DNA from: Streptosporangiaceae bacterium
GTDB lineage: Bacteria > Actinomycetota > Actinomycetes > Streptosporangiales > Streptosporangiaceae
Assembly: GCA_030050125.1 (NCBI GenBank)
Contig: JASIJN010000373.1
Location: forward strand, 1-5,310
DNA: 5,310 nucleotides
Direction of reading: 5' to 3'
Part shown: positions 4,690 to 5,310 of the stretch, piece by piece
Numbering within the stretch: position 1 is the first letter of the stretch
Layout: the number at the start of each line of letters is the position of its first letter
Notes under the pieces: model-generated
The model's database searches: none
What the model saw: the letters and a program-made list of their open reading frames with translations, nothing else
What the model was told of the DNA's origin: nothing
Made by a program: the position numbers and the translations under genes

Positions 4690-5310
4690 GTGAGTGAGCC
4701 TGGCGCGGTCGTGGCCCCGGGGCGGGTCGCGGTGGTGACCGGCGCCGCCAGCGGGATCGGCCTCGGCCTGTGCCTGCGCTTCGCCGCCGAGGGCATGCGC
4801 GTGGTCATGGCCGACGTGGAGGAGCCTGCCCTGCGCGACCAGGCCGCCCGGCTGGCCGCACAGGGGGCAACGGTGCTGCCGGTGGTCACCGACGTGTCCA
4901 GCGCGGAGCAAGTCGACGCGCTCCGCGACGAGGCGGCCGGGGCCTTCGGCGCGGTGCATGTGCTGTGCAACAACGCCGGCGTGGGCGGCGGGCACGGCCC
5001 GCTGTGGGAGATCTCCCGGGGCGAGTGGGACTGGGTGCTCGGGGTGAACCTGGGCGGCGTGATCAACGGCATCCGGGCGTTCCTGCCGCTGCTGCTCGAG
5101 CAAGACGCCGCGCACGTCATGAACACGGCCTCGGTCTTCGGCGTGTTCGCCGGGGCGCTCGGCCCGTACGGCGTCTCCAAGCACGCCGTGGTCGCGCTGT
5201 CGGAGACCCTCTACCTGCAGCTGCGCGCGCTCGGCGCCGGTCACGTCGGCGTGTCGGTGCTGTGCCCGGGCGCGGTCCGGACCCGTTTCGCGGCCTCGGC
5301 CCACAACCGG
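4690..5310 (+). CDS. Short-chain dehydrogenase/reductase (SDR), cut at right edge
   Basis: The first 207 codons of a classical SDR, open to the window edge. These enzymes interconvert alcohols and ketones with NAD(P)(H). Clear marks are the Rossmann loop TGAASGIG (17-24), Asp42 at the end of strand beta-2 (VVMADV), DVSS (69-72), NNAG (94-97), Asn120 (GVNLGG), Ser148 (NTASVFG), Tyr160-x3-Lys164 (YGVSK) and CPGAVRT (192-198). The Asn-Ser-Tyr-Lys tetrad is complete. Asp42 suggests NAD(H) rather than NADP(H). Usual family length is about 250-300 residues, so the missing part is mainly the substrate-binding C-terminus. The start is GTG with a good SD site. The gene is divergent from the oxygenase operon across 155 bp, which suggests shared regulation and a role on the same substrate family, perhaps oxidising a benzylic alcohol. 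That role is inference; the family is certain. Confidence 0.92.
   Translation, partial: MSEPGAVVAPGRVAVVTGAASGIGLGLCLRFAAEGMRVVMADVEEPALRDQAARLAAQGATVLPVVTDVSSAEQVDALRDEAAGAFGAVHVLCNNAGVGGGHGPLWEISRGEWDWVLGVNLGGVINGIRAFLPLLLEQDAAHVMNTASVFGVFAGALGPYGVSKHAVVALSETLYLQLRALGAGHVGVSVLCPGAVRTRFAASAHNR

Noticed and set aside
4531..5304. Minus-strand open frames opposite the SDR gene (also 4512-5180)
   Set aside because: The plus strand here encodes a complete SDR motif set, and the minus frames are low-complexity shadows that also cross the divergent promoter region.

Overview
The window is very GC-rich. It has divergent operons with one-base overlaps, GTG and ATG starts behind purine-rich Shine-Dalgarno sites, and a protein of the deazaflavin (F420)-linked PPOX family. 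This points to a high-GC actinomycete chromosome; I cannot name the genus. Seven coding regions fill almost all of the DNA, and two of them run off the window edges. I see no tRNA, rRNA, CRISPR array, insertion sequence or phage gene.

Layout: a short-chain dehydrogenase/reductase (SDR) gene reads rightward from 4690 and is cut at the right edge. Across a 155-bp divergent control region, six genes read leftward: a carotenoid-cleavage-type oxygenase (4534-3074), an NTF2/SnoaL-like protein (3074-2418), a PPOX-fold flavin/F420 oxidoreductase (2395-1985), an Fpg/MutM-type DNA glycosylase (1985-1167), an alpha/beta-hydrolase-fold esterase (1062-316) and the start of an ATP-grasp-type protein (300 to the left edge). 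The first four are spaced at -1, 22 and -1 bp and look like one transcript. A 104-bp gap with a possible promoter separates them from the esterase/ATP-grasp pair, whose two genes are 15 bp apart.

The most interesting reading concerns the oxygenase and the NTF2-like gene. The oxygenase carries all four iron histidines. It also has Phe61, Tyr103 and Lys136 at a constant +2 offset from the residues that, as I recall, bind the phenolic stilbene in the lignostilbene dioxygenase LsdA (Phe59, Tyr101, Lys134). Its start codon overlaps the neighbour so that it is coupled to an NTF2-fold protein, the fold used by the sphingomonad LdpA-type gamma-formaldehyde lyase that makes lignostilbene from a diarylpropane. 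An NAD-type SDR is divergent to them. I infer that this may be an actinobacterial module for breaking down lignin-derived diarylpropanes or related stilbenes to aromatic aldehydes. The glycosylase lacks the usual fourth zinc-finger cysteine. The esterase/ATP-grasp pair is a second, probably separate module of unknown product.
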